Assembly: GCF_046845755.1 (NCBI RefSeq)
Contig: NZ_CP177357.1
Coordinates: forward strand, 2,790,001 to 2,854,000
DNA length: 64,000 bases
Direction of reading: 5' to 3'
DNA from: Rubrivirga sp046845755
Lineage (GTDB): Bacteria; Bacteroidota; Rhodothermia; Rhodothermales; Rubricoccaceae
This document shows positions 39,210-47,466 of the stretch, one piece after another (the stretch's first letter is position 1; each line of letters starts with the position of its first letter). Below the pieces are notes generated by a model, which was given only the letters and a program-made list of their open reading frames with translations, was not told the origin of the DNA and did no database searches. The translations under genes and the position numbers were made by a program.

Positions 39210-40937
39210 TCAGGCCCCGCTCTCGCGCCCGCCCTCGATGAGCTCGCGGGCCGACTGGAGCGCGGCCTCCGACACCTCGTCGCCCGCCAAGAGCTCGGCG
39301 ACGGCCTCGGCGCGCTCGGCCTCGTCGAGCCGGCGGATCCGGGTCCGCGTGCGGCCGTCCTCGGTCGTCTTCTCAACGAGGAAGTGCACGTCGCCCAGGC
39401 TCGCGATCTGCGGGAGGTGCGTGATCGCGATGATCTGGTGGAACTGCGCCAGCCGGTGCATGCTCTCGCCCGCGCGCCGCGCGATCGGGCCCGAGATGCC
39501 CGTGTCGATCTCGTCGAACACCAGGATCGGCAGGCGCTCGGACTTGGCCAGGATCGCCTTGAGCGCCAGCATGATCCGCGAGACCTCGCCGCCCGAGGCC
39601 ACCTTGACGAGCGGCTTGGGGTCCTCGCCGAGGTTGGCCGACAGGTGGAACTCGATCTGGTCGGCGCCGGCCGGGAACGCCGTCACGCGGTGCTCGCGCG
39701 CGCCGTCGGGCAGGCTCACCCAGCCCTCAGGGTCCTCCTGGAAGCTGAACCGGACCTCGAACCGGGCGTGCGGCATGCCGAGCGTCGCGAGCTCCACGCC
39801 CACGGCCTGCTCGATCCGCTGGGCCACCTCGTGGCGCTTTTGCGACAGCCGGTAGGCCGCCTGGCTGAGCCGGTCGCGCGCCGCCTCGATCTTGCCGTCG
39901 AGCCGGTCGATGGCCCCCTCGAAGTCCTTGGCGAGGTCGTACGTCTGGCCGATGTCGGCGCGGTACGCCAGCACCGACTCGACGGTCCCGCCGTACTTGC
40001 GCGCGAGGTAGTCGATCTCGCCCATCCGCTCGCGGATCTCGTCGAGCCGCTCCGGATTGAACTCGATCTCGGCGTTGTAGCCCTGCAAAAACTGCGTCGC
40101 CTCCTTGAGCGCGATCTCGGCCGAGCGGACATCAGACAACGTCTCGTCGAACGCCGAGTCGATGCGGGCGAGGTCCTGGAGCTGGTTGCGGACGAGCACG
40201 AGCCGGTCGTAGAGCGCGTCGTCGGACTCGGAGATCTGGGCGTAGAGCTCGGCCGTCGCCTCGTAGAGGTGCTCGGCGTTTTCGAGCACGCGGCGCTCGG
40301 CTTCGAGCGCGTCCATCTCGCCCTCCTCGAGGTCGGCCGCGTCGATCTCCTCGATCTGGAACGCGTAGAGCTCCTTCTGTTTTTGGAGCTCGGCCTCGCG
40401 GCGCACCAGGTCGGCCCGCTCGGCCGCCAGCACGGCGACGGCCCGGTAGTGCTGGCGATACGTGTCGACGAGCCCGCCCAGGCCGCCGAAGTTGTCGAGC
40501 AGCTCGACGTGCGTCTCGGTCCGCAGCAGCGACTGGTGCTCGTGCTGGCCGTGCAGGTCGATGGTGTTGGACGCCACCTCGCGCAGCACGTCGAGCGTGG
40601 CCGGCGTGTCGTTGACGAACGCCCGCGAGCCGCGCACCGAGATCTCGCGCCGGATGACCAGGTTGCCGCCCTCCGACGGGTCGATCTCATGCGCCGCCAG
40701 CAGGGCCGGCAGGCGCCCCTCGTCGGCGTTGTCGAAGACGCCCTCCACGACGGCCTTCTTGGCGCCCGTCCGCAGCGCCTCGGTGCTGGCGCGCTCGCCG
40801 AGCAACAGCTTCAGCGCGCCGAGAAGAATCGACTTGCCCGCCCCGGTCTCGCCCGTGATGATGTTGAGTCCGCTGTCGAACTCGACTTCCAAGCGCTCGA
40901 TGAGCGCGTAGTCGCGGATGGTGAGGCTGCGGAGCAC
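39210..40937 (-). CDS. recN: DNA repair protein RecN
   Basis: 575 residues of the SMC-like RecN family, an ATPase that acts on double-strand breaks during recombinational repair. Walker A GETGAGKSILLGALKLLLGE begins at about residue 29; the signature motif (VASGGEVSRIMLALKAIL), Walker B (LPILVFDEIDTGISG) and the ITHLPQIAS switch lie near the end. Between them are two long coiled-coil arms (about 160-240 and 290-370). The length fits the family. It is likely monocistronic; no LexA-type box is identifiable to me. Confidence 0.96.
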   Translation of the reverse strand: MLRSLTIRDYALIERLEVEFDSGLNIITGETGAGKSILLGALKLLLGERASTEALRTGAKKAVVEGVFDNADEGRLPALLAAHEIDPSEGGNLVIRREISVRGSRAFVNDTPATLDVLREVASNTIDLHGQHEHQSLLRTETHVELLDNFGGLGGLVDTYRQHYRAVAVLAAERADLVRREAELQKQKELYAFQIEEIDAADLEEGEMDALEAERRVLENAEHLYEATAELYAQISESDDALYDRLVLVRNQLQDLARIDSAFDETLSDVRSAEIALKEATQFLQGYNAEIEFNPERLDEIRERMGEIDYLARKYGGTVESVLAYRADIGQTYDLAKDFEGAIDRLDGKIEAARDRLSQAAYRLSQKRHEVAQRIEQAVGVELATLGMPHARFEVRFSFQEDPEGWVSLPDGAREHRVTAFPAGADQIEFHLSANLGEDPKPLVKVASGGEVSRIMLALKAILAKSERLPILVFDEIDTGISGPIARRAGESMHRLAQFHQIIAITHLPQIASLGDVHFLVEKTTEDGRTRTRIRRLDEAERAEAVAELLAGDEVSEAALQSARELIEGGRESGA

Positions 40938-41098
40938 GCCGGGGCGGGTGGGGAACGGGAGGCTACGTCAAGGTGGGAGACTTGTCATCCGGTACGCAGT
41001 GAATGATCCCGGGAGGCTCGGTGCAGACGGGGAATCGGGACTGGTTCTGTAACCCGCCAGCCCGCCTCCCGTAGCTCCCACACGCTTCCGACCGACCC

Positions 41099-41365
41099 AT
41101 GACCCCCGGCACCATCACCCAGTTCGACCCCGCCCGCGGCACCGGCACCGTCACGTGCGCCTCCGGCGGCCGCTTCCCGTTCACGGCCCGCACCGCCCGT
41201 CTTTCGGAGGGCGACCGGGTCACCTTCCGGGCGACCGGCGGCATCACCGGGCTCTACGCCCTGGGCGTCCGCCCCGTCGGCGCCACGGCCCGGTCGGCCG
41301 ACGCGCGGCTCGCGTTCCTGCGGCGCTCGCTGGCGCCGAGCCGCCCGATGCTGGCGGTCCGCTAG
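41099..41365 (+). CDS. Cold-shock-domain-like small protein
   Basis: 88 residues beginning MTPGTITQFDPARGTGTV, the form of a CSD first strand, followed by GGRFPF (RNP-like FPF) and GDRVTFRATGGITGLYALGV. Nucleic-acid-binding aromatic residues are fewer than in classic CspA, and KGFGFI is replaced by GTGTVT. So RNA binding is inferred but not certain. A basic tail (LAFLRRSLAPSRP) may add RNA contacts. A bidirectional terminator follows. Confidence 0.75.
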   Translation: MTPGTITQFDPARGTGTVTCASGGRFPFTARTARLSEGDRVTFRATGGITGLYALGVRPVGATARSADARLAFLRRSLAPSRPMLAVR

Positions 41366-41387
41366 CGACGCACCCGACCGAAACGAA

Positions 41388-41422
41388 CAGCGGCCGGCGA
41401 GGGACTCCCCCGCCGGCCGCTG
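41388..41422. terminator. Bidirectional hairpin between convergent genes
   Basis: CAGCGGCCGGCG (41388-41399) and CGCCGGCCGCTG (41411-41422) are perfect inverse complements, and the loop's GGG and CCC add further pairs. GTTT follows on the plus strand and TCGTTT on the minus strand. It sits between the cold-shock-like gene and secA. Confidence 0.75.
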
Positions 41423-41442
41423 GTGCGTTTGCCCGGTGCGGT

Positions 41443-44400
41443 CTAGCCGCGGCCGTGGCAGTGCTTGAACTTCTTGCCCGAGCCGCAGGGGCACGGCTCG
41501 TTGCGGCCGACCGTCTTGTCGACGACGACCGGGGCGGCCTTGGCCGTCGGGTCGCGCTCGGCCGACGACGCGCCGTCGCCGCCGATGCCGGCCGCGTAGT
41601 CCGGCGTCGCCTTCTCCTGCGTGGCCTGGGCGCGGTTCGGGTCGAGGCGCGGCTTTGCGACCTGCTGGACGCGGCGCGCGGCGTTGCGCTGGCTGTCGCC
41701 CTGGACGAGCGGCCCGGCCTTGAACACCAGCCCGACGACCTCCTCGTCGACCGTCTGGACGAGCTCCTTGAACAGCTTGAACGCCTCCATCTTGTACTCG
41801 ATGAGCGGGTCCTTCTGGCCGTACGAGCGGAGCCCGACGCCCTGCTTGACCTCGTCGAGGTCGCGCAGGTGCTCGGTCCACTTTTCGTCGATCACCGCCA
41901 GCACGGCGGCGCGCTCGAGCGCGTCGTTGATCTCCTGGCCTTGGGACTCCAACACCGCCTCGGGCGTGACCGTCGCGCGCAGCACGCGGCGGCCGTCCGA
42001 GAAGTCGACGAACAGCTTCTTCGGCCGGTTCTCGGGGTCGGCCTTCTCCATCATCTCCGCGGCCGACTTGTAGAACGGGCCCGCCAGCGCGGACCGCTTG
42101 CGGCGGTAGTGCGCCGTGGCCTCGTCCAGGATCCGGTCGATCAGCCCCTGCTCGCCCAAGTTCGACGCCGTCATCGGGTCGATCTCCATGTCGAAGGCGA
42201 GGTGGATGCGGAGCGCCTCGCGGATCTCCTCGATGTCGCCGTTGCCGAAGTGCTCGCCGACGATCCGCTCGACGAGTTCGGTCAGCATGTCCAGGATGTC
42301 GCCGCGCAGGCGGTCGCCCTCGAGGGCGTGCATCCGGCGGTCGTAGATGACCTCGCGCTGGGCGTTGAGCACGTCGTCGTACTCGAGCTGGCGCTTGCGG
42401 CTCGCGAAGTGGTTCTGCTCGACCTTGGTCTGGGACCGCTCAACGCCCTTCGTGAGCCACTTGTGAGTGAGCACCTCGTCCTCCTCCATGCCGAGCCGGT
42501 CCATGATCTTGGCCGTCCGGTCGTGGCCGAAGAGCCGCATCAGGTCGTCTTCGAGCGAGACGTAGAACTGGCTGAAGCCGGGGTCGCCCTGGCGGCCGGC
42601 GCGGCCGCGCAGCTGCAAGTCGATGCGGCGGCTGTCGTGGCGCTCCGTGCCCAGGATCGCGAGCCCGCCGAGCTCCTTGACGCCCTCGGCCAGCTTGATG
42701 TCCGTGCCGCGGCCCGCCATGTTGGTGGCGATCGTGACGGCGCCGATCTGGCCGGCGTCGGCCACGATCTGGGCCTCGGCCTGGGCGCGGCTCGCCTTGG
42801 CGTTGAGCACGTTGTGCGGGATGCCGGCGCGCTGCAGCAGGCGCGACATCTGCTCCGAGGTCTCGACGCTCGCGGAGCCGATCAGGAGCGGCTGGCCCGT
42901 GTCGTGGATCTCCTGGACGCGCTCGAGGAGCGCCTTGTACTTGGCCCGCTTGGTCTTGTAGATCAGGTCGTCGTCGTCGTCGCGCGCGATCGGCCGGTTG
43001 GTCGGGACGACCACGACGGGGAGCTGGTAGATCTTGCCGAACTCCTCGGCCTCCGTCTCGGCCGTGCCGGTCATGCCCGCCAGCTTGGCGTACATCCGGA
43101 AGTAGTTCTGGATGGTGATCGTGGCGTACGTCTGGGTCGCGGCCTGGACCTTGACGCGCTCCTTGGCCTCGATCGCCTGGTGGAGCCCGTCGGAGTAGCG
43201 GCGGCCCGGCAGCACGCGGCCCGTGTGCTCGTCGACGATCATCACCTTGTCGTCCTGCACGATGTACTCCTTGTCCTTCTCGTACAGCGTGTAGCCGCGG
43301 AGCAGCTGGTTGACGGCGTGGATGCGCTCGGACTTCTCGGCGTAGTTGGTGTAGAGCTGGCGCTTGGCCTCCTCGGCCGCGTTGCGCAGCTCGCGGAGGT
43401 CGTTGTCCATCTTGTTCTTCCGCTTCTCCGAGTCGAGGTCCGAGCCCTGGATCTCGTCGATGAGCGCGGCCTTGTTGGCCTCGTAGGTCCGCTCGATCTG
43501 GGCGACCTCCGTCCCCACGTCGGGGATCACGAAAAAGTCGGCGTCCGTGCCGGCCGCCCGACCGATGGCCTCGCGGCCCTTGTCGGTCATCTCGATCTGG
43601 TGCTGGGCCTCCTCGAGCGCGAAGAAGAGGGGCTCGTCGACCTCGGGCATCCGCTTGGCGGACTCGGCGAGGTAGATCGCCTCGATGCTGCGGATGAGCA
43701 TCTCGATGCCCGTCTCGCCCTTGAGCTTGATGAGCTTCTTGTTGCGCGGGTACCCGCGCTGGGCGCGGAGCAGGTCGAGCCCGGCGCTGTCGCGCAGGCG
43801 CTTGGCGGCCTTTTTGTCGGTTTCCTCCAGCGCCTCGGCCTCCTTGAGCTTGCGCTCGGCGTCGGACACGTAGCCGGCGACGAGCTTCTGCTGGTCGCGG
43901 ACGAGCTTGTCGACCGGCGGCTGGAACTCCTTGAACTCGTCGATGCTCGCCTGGGGGACGGGCCCCGAGATGATCAGCGGCGTCCGGGCCTCGTCAATGA
44001 GCACCGAGTCGACCTCGTCGACGATCGCGTAGTGGTGCTGGCGCTGGACGAGCTGCTCGGCGTCGACCACGAACGAGTTGTCGCGCAGGTAGTCGAACCC
44101 GAACTCGTTGTTCGTGCCGTACGTGATGTCGGCGCGGTACGCGGCACGGCGGCCTGGGCTGTGCGACTTGTGCTTGTCGATGCAGTCGACCGAGAGCCCG
44201 TGGAACTCGAAGATCGGCGCCATCCACTCGGCGTCGCGCTGGGCGAGGTACGGGTTGACGGTGACGACGTGGACGCCGCGCCCGACGAGCGCGTTGAGGT
44301 AGATCGGCGCGACGGAGGTGAGCGTCTTGCCCTCGCCCGTCTTCATCTCGGCGACCTGCCCGCGGTGGAGCACGACGCCACCGAGCAGCTGGACGTCGAA

Positions 44401-44859
44401 CGGCACCATCTGCCACTCGATCTCCGACCCGCCGGCCACCCAGCTCTTGCCCAGGAACCGCCGGCACGTCTCCTTGATGACCGCGAACGCCTCGGCGAGC
44501 ACCTCGTCGAGCGCGGCCTCGACCGTGTCGATCCAGTCGCCCTCGAGGTCGTCGAGCCGCGCGTAGAGGTCCTGCCGGTCGCGGACGCTCAGCGTGTCGC
44601 CGGTCGTCGGGTCGGCGTCGGCGTTGTCGCCGCCGGCGGCCAGGAGCCGGGCGCGGACGTCGGCCTGCTCGGCCTCGATGGGCGCGGCGGCCTCGCGGAT
44701 GCGGGCGCGGAACCCGTCCGTCTTGGCCTGCAGTTCGGCGTCGGTGACGTGCTGGAGCCGGTCGGCGATCTCGTTGATCTCGTCGACGACGGGCCAGAGC
44801 TTCTTGAGCTCGCGGGCGTTGGAATCGCCGCCGAACAGCTTCTGGAGGGCTTCAATCAT
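41443..44859 (-). CDS. secA: Preprotein translocase ATPase SecA
   Basis: 1138 residues, longer than E. coli SecA but usual for Bacteroidota-type proteins with extra insertions. Motor: DEAD-type Walker A MKTGEGKT, YGTNNEFGFDYLRD, DEVDSVLIDEARTPLIISG, VAEMKTGEGK context, second domain GTDIKLAEGV and GRAGRQGDPG. Insertion region is rich in Lys/Glu helices around residues 300-420. The C-terminal zinc-binding SEC-C motif is NEPCPCGSGKKFKHCHG. SecA drives Sec-dependent export through SecYEG; the many signal-peptide proteins in this window depend on it. The start at 44859 (MIEALQKLFGG) is canonical. Confidence 0.97.
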   Translation of the reverse strand: MIEALQKLFGGDSNARELKKLWPVVDEINEIADRLQHVTDAELQAKTDGFRARIREAAAPIEAEQADVRARLLAAGGDNADADPTTGDTLSVRDRQDLYARLDDLEGDWIDTVEAALDEVLAEAFAVIKETCRRFLGKSWVAGGSEIEWQMVPFDVQLLGGVVLHRGQVAEMKTGEGKTLTSVAPIYLNALVGRGVHVVTVNPYLAQRDAEWMAPIFEFHGLSVDCIDKHKSHSPGRRAAYRADITYGTNNEFGFDYLRDNSFVVDAEQLVQRQHHYAIVDEVDSVLIDEARTPLIISGPVPQASIDEFKEFQPPVDKLVRDQQKLVAGYVSDAERKLKEAEALEETDKKAAKRLRDSAGLDLLRAQRGYPRNKKLIKLKGETGIEMLIRSIEAIYLAESAKRMPEVDEPLFFALEEAQHQIEMTDKGREAIGRAAGTDADFFVIPDVGTEVAQIERTYEANKAALIDEIQGSDLDSEKRKNKMDNDLRELRNAAEEAKRQLYTNYAEKSERIHAVNQLLRGYTLYEKDKEYIVQDDKVMIVDEHTGRVLPGRRYSDGLHQAIEAKERVKVQAATQTYATITIQNYFRMYAKLAGMTGTAETEAEEFGKIYQLPVVVVPTNRPIARDDDDDLIYKTKRAKYKALLERVQEIHDTGQPLLIGSASVETSEQMSRLLQRAGIPHNVLNAKASRAQAEAQIVADAGQIGAVTIATNMAGRGTDIKLAEGVKELGGLAILGTERHDSRRIDLQLRGRAGRQGDPGFSQFYVSLEDDLMRLFGHDRTAKIMDRLGMEEDEVLTHKWLTKGVERSQTKVEQNHFASRKRQLEYDDVLNAQREVIYDRRMHALEGDRLRGDILDMLTELVERIVGEHFGNGDIEEIREALRIHLAFDMEIDPMTASNLGEQGLIDRILDEATAHYRRKRSALAGPFYKSAAEMMEKADPENRPKKLFVDFSDGRRVLRATVTPEAVLESQGQEINDALERAAVLAVIDEKWTEHLRDLDEVKQGVGLRSYGQKDPLIEYKMEAFKLFKELVQTVDEEVVGLVFKAGPLVQGDSQRNAARRVQQVAKPRLDPNRAQATQEKATPDYAAGIGGDGASSAERDPTAKAAPVVVDKTVGRNEPCPCGSGKKFKHCHGRG

Positions 44860-44897
44860 CGGAGGGGGGGCTATCTCAGGGCGTACACAGGACCGCG

Positions 44898-44905
44898 CGA
44901 AGGTA
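44898..44905 (-). promoter_or_regulatory. secA promoter-like -7 element TACCTTCG
   Basis: On the minus strand CCCGTACCTTCGCGCGGTCC lies about 40 bases upstream of the secA ATG. The core matches the Bacteroidota -7 TAnnTTTG with one change. It is almost identical to the porQ copy on the other strand. Confidence 0.45.
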
Positions 44906-45137
44906 CGGGCCGGGCACCGGCGGACGGGGCCTGCGGGCGGTCGGCGCGGGGTTTCCGCGCGTTCTTCCGGCGGTGAACGGGCCGGGCGGCGCTCGCGGTT
45001 CACCTTCGTCGGTGTTTCGCGTGGGGCCGCGCTGGATGTCGGCGTCCGCACGCCCGGCCGGCGTGCGCGCTGGGGGCGGGCGTCCCGTCGGGGCACGGGC
45101 CACGCCGGAGTGACCGGCCGCCGCGCGCGAGCGGCCG

Positions 45138-45145
45138 TACCTTCG
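45138..45145 (+). promoter_or_regulatory. porQ promoter-like -7 element TACCTTCG
   Basis: GCCGTACCTTCGCGGTCCC lies about 80 bases before the porQ ATG. Its shared 13-base core with the secA element (CGTACCTTCGCG) in the same intergenic space supports a real promoter class rather than chance. Confidence 0.45.
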
Positions 45146-45224
45146 CGGTCCCACATCTGGACACGCCTAGACGGCCCTTCGAGACGGTCCCCGCAGACTC
45201 CGCCCGCCGCCCGGGCCTCCCGCC

Positions 45225-46190
45225 ATGCGCCCCGTTCTCCTCGCCGCCGCCCTCGTGGCCGGCTGTGCCGTCGCCGCCGCCCAGCCGCGGACCCAGACGG
45301 CCTACGACCTCGTCCGCCTCGACGTGTCCGCCCGGTCGGCCGCGCTCGCCGGGCCCGCCGCGCTCGCGGGCGACCCCGCCGCCGCGTTCGCCAACCCGGC
45401 CCTGCTGACGCCCGCCGCGTCCGGCGCCGTCGCCCTCGGGTACACGAACCTGGTGGCCGACGTCAACGCCGGGTCCGTCGCGTATGCCCGCGACGTCGGG
45501 CTCTTCGGCGGGCTGAGCGTGCTCGGCGCCGTCCGCTACCTCTCCTTCGGCGACTTCGAGCGGCGCGACGAGATCGGCGGCGACGCGACGGGGACGTTCT
45601 CGGCGAACGAGGCCGCCGTGACGCTGGCGGCCTCGCGCGAGGTGCTGCCCCGATTCCGCGTCGGGCTCGCGGGCCACGCCCTGTTCGCCAGCCTCGACGA
45701 CGCCGGCAGCTCGGCGGTCGCCGCCGACGCCGGGCTGAGCTACACCGTCGAGGAGCAGGGCCTGCGGCTCGGCGCCAGCGTCCACCACGTCGGCGCCGTC
45801 CTCTCGTCGCTGGGCGCGACCGCCGACCGGCTCCCGCTCGACGTGCGGCTGACCGTCGCCAAACGGTTGCGCTACGTGCCCCTCACCGTCTCCGTCGCCG
45901 GCATCGACCTCCACCGCTTCGAAGGCGCCGCCTCGGACTCGTCGTTCGCCAACCGCGTGTTCGATCACCTCGCCGTCGGCGGCGAGTTCCAGCTCGGCCA
46001 GACGTTCGCCGTCCGGGCGGGCTACAACGGCCGCCGGGGCGCCGACTTCCGCTCGGGCGGGCGGCTCGACCTGGCCGGCGTCTCGGTCGGCGCCGGCGTC
46101 ACGCTCCGCCGCGTCTCCGTCGACTACGCCTTCCAGAACTGGGGCGACTTTGGCGGGACCCATCAGTTCGGCATCCGCACCCGGCTCTAG
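45225..46190 (+). CDS. porQ: PorQ-like type IX secretion protein
   Basis: 321 residues. A Sec signal (MRPVLLAAALVAGCAVAAAQ) precedes a sequence typical of PorQ: YDLVRLDVSARSAALAGPAA, FANPALLTPAASGAVALGYTN, NAGSVAYARDVG, and regular beta strands with aromatic ends to the C-terminal GGTHQFGIRTRL. It should be an outer-membrane beta-barrel or associated protein of the T9SS, the system that exports the sorting-domain cargo at 20151. Other T9SS core genes are not in the window. First gene of a likely unit with the next ORF (gap 2 bases). Confidence 0.82.
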   Translation: MRPVLLAAALVAGCAVAAAQPRTQTAYDLVRLDVSARSAALAGPAALAGDPAAAFANPALLTPAASGAVALGYTNLVADVNAGSVAYARDVGLFGGLSVLGAVRYLSFGDFERRDEIGGDATGTFSANEAAVTLAASREVLPRFRVGLAGHALFASLDDAGSSAVAADAGLSYTVEEQGLRLGASVHHVGAVLSSLGATADRLPLDVRLTVAKRLRYVPLTVSVAGIDLHRFEGAASDSSFANRVFDHLAVGGEFQLGQTFAVRAGYNGRRGADFRSGGRLDLAGVSVGAGVTLRRVSVDYAFQNWGDFGGTHQFGIRTRL

Positions 46191-46192
46191 TC

Positions 46193-46405
46193 ATGCTCGA
46201 CGCCTTCGTCCGCGCCCTCCCCCGGAGCCTGGCGTCCGCCTACATCGCGCTCGTCCTGGTCAACGTGCTGAACCTCGCCCTCGGGGAGACGTGGGCCGAG
46301 GTGCAGGCCGGGCTGCTCGGCGACGTCGGCTTCTTCACCCTGTTCGGCGTCCTGTTCGCGGCCTACGACGCCTGGCGCTCGCAGCGCAAGGCGGGCGCGG
46401 AGTAG
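46193..46405 (+). CDS. Small two-helix membrane protein
   Basis: 70 residues, starting two bases after the porQ stop codon. It has two predicted membrane helices (ASAYIALVLVNVLNLAL and GFFTLFGVLFAAYDAW) joined by a short acidic loop, and a basic tail RSQRKAGAE. I do not recognise a family. Tight coupling to porQ suggests co-translation, and possibly a T9SS accessory role, but this is inference. Confidence 0.72.
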   Translation: MLDAFVRALPRSLASAYIALVLVNVLNLALGETWAEVQAGLLGDVGFFTLFGVLFAAYDAWRSQRKAGAE

Positions 46406-46470
46406 TCCGATCGCCCTAGGAAGTTGGGCGTCGGCGCCCGATACTTAGGTCCCCCCCTTTCCCCACGGCC

Positions 46471-46890
46471 ATGTTGCAGCTCCCCTCGGGTCTCCGGATC
46501 CTGTCGCTCGCCCTGCTGGCGTTCGCGGTCGCCGCGTGCGACAGCGGCCCCAACTACGAGACCGTCGGCGCGCAGGCGGGCGAGGTCGCCGTGCCGCTCG
46601 GCGAGAGCGCCAGCCTCGACGGGCTCACCCTGTCGTTCCAGGCCGTCGCCGAGGACAGCCGGTGCCCCGAGGGGGTCGAGTGCGTCTGGGAGGGGCGCGC
46701 GGCGGTCCGCCTGACGGTCCAGGGCGCCGACCACACCCTCGCCGTCGTCGACCCCGCGCGCGAGCCGGAGGCCGGCGTGCGCGTCGGCCAGCGCGTGCTC
46801 TTCGCCGTCGCCCTGACGCCGCACCCCAGCGAGACGGCGCCGAGCAGCGATCGGCCCGTCGTGACGGTCGCCTCGTTCGAGGCCCGCTAG
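46471..46890 (+). CDS. Lipoprotein with EDSRCPEGVxC motif
   Basis: 139 residues. Lipoprotein signal MLQLPSGLRILSLALLAFAVAAC. The mature protein contains VAEDSRCPEGVECVWEGRAA, a Cys-X(5-6)-Cys motif I know from uncharacterised Bacteroidota envelope proteins, followed by beta strands. No function known. It abuts the next gene (its TAG stop ends at 46890, next ATG starts at 46891) and shares the motif with it, so the pair is a tandem duplication. A TACTTAGG promoter-like element lies at 46442-46449. Confidence 0.85.
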   Translation: MLQLPSGLRILSLALLAFAVAACDSGPNYETVGAQAGEVAVPLGESASLDGLTLSFQAVAEDSRCPEGVECVWEGRAAVRLTVQGADHTLAVVDPAREPEAGVRVGQRVLFAVALTPHPSETAPSSDRPVVTVASFEAR

Positions 46891-47376
46891 ATGCTGCGCG
46901 CACTCGCCCTGCTCGCGCTGGCGGCCACCCTCAGCGCCGCCGGCTGCGCGGGCGCCGACGCCCCGCCCGAGGCGCCGTCGACCGAGGCGCGCGCGCCGGA
47001 GGCCCCGGCCACGCCCGCCCCTCCGCCCCCGGCCGCGACGCCCGACGCCCCCGCCCGTCCGATCCCCCCCGCCATCGTCGAACTCGGCGGGTCCACGACC
47101 GTCGAGGGCCGGACGCTGCGGTTCGTCGAGGTCGTCGAGGACAGCCGGTGCCCCGAGGGCGTGGACTGCATCCAGGCCGGCCGCGCCCAGATCCGCCTCG
47201 CCATCGGCGCGGACCAGGCCGTGCTGTCGGTGCCGCACGCGCGGATGGGCGACGACGAGACGGCCACGGCCGTGCTCGACGGGCTCACGGTGACACTCCA
47301 GTCGCTCGACCCGTATCCCGGCTCGGCGGCCGCGCAAGCCGGGGAGCCCGTCCGCGCCGTGCTCGCGGTCCGGTAG
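46891..47376 (+). CDS. Lipoprotein with EDSRCPEGVxC motif, paralogue
   Basis: 161 residues, no spacing after the previous gene. Lipoprotein signal MLRALALLALAATLSAAGC, then an Ala/Pro-rich linker of about 45 residues (tether), then the shared domain (VVEDSRCPEGVDCIQAGRAQ, followed by IRLAIGADQAVLSVP). The linker should lift the domain from the membrane. Same unknown function as its neighbour; the Cys pair may form a disulfide. Confidence 0.85.
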   Translation: MLRALALLALAATLSAAGCAGADAPPEAPSTEARAPEAPATPAPPPPAATPDAPARPIPPAIVELGGSTTVEGRTLRFVEVVEDSRCPEGVDCIQAGRAQIRLAIGADQAVLSVPHARMGDDETATAVLDGLTVTLQSLDPYPGSAAAQAGEPVRAVLAVR

Positions 47377-47466
47377 CGGTGTAGCCGAGCGGTCGCGGGC
47401 GGCGGCCACGCTCTGAGGAATCCGAAGGGCGGCGGGGCCGTTGCAGGCGTCCCCTCCCCCCGCCCC

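Larger units (their letters stand above)
44860..45224. other. Divergent intergenic region of secA and porQ
   Basis: 365 bases without a gene. Two near-identical promoter-like sequences point outward, one for each neighbour. The rest is GC-rich with Arg/Pro-coding shadows only. Confidence 0.5.

Noticed and set aside
47377..47440. tRNA-Ser/Leu-like D-arm sequence TAGCCGAGCGGTCGC
   Set aside because: No anticodon arm or GGTTCGAATCC-type T arm follows, and no acceptor stem pairs.
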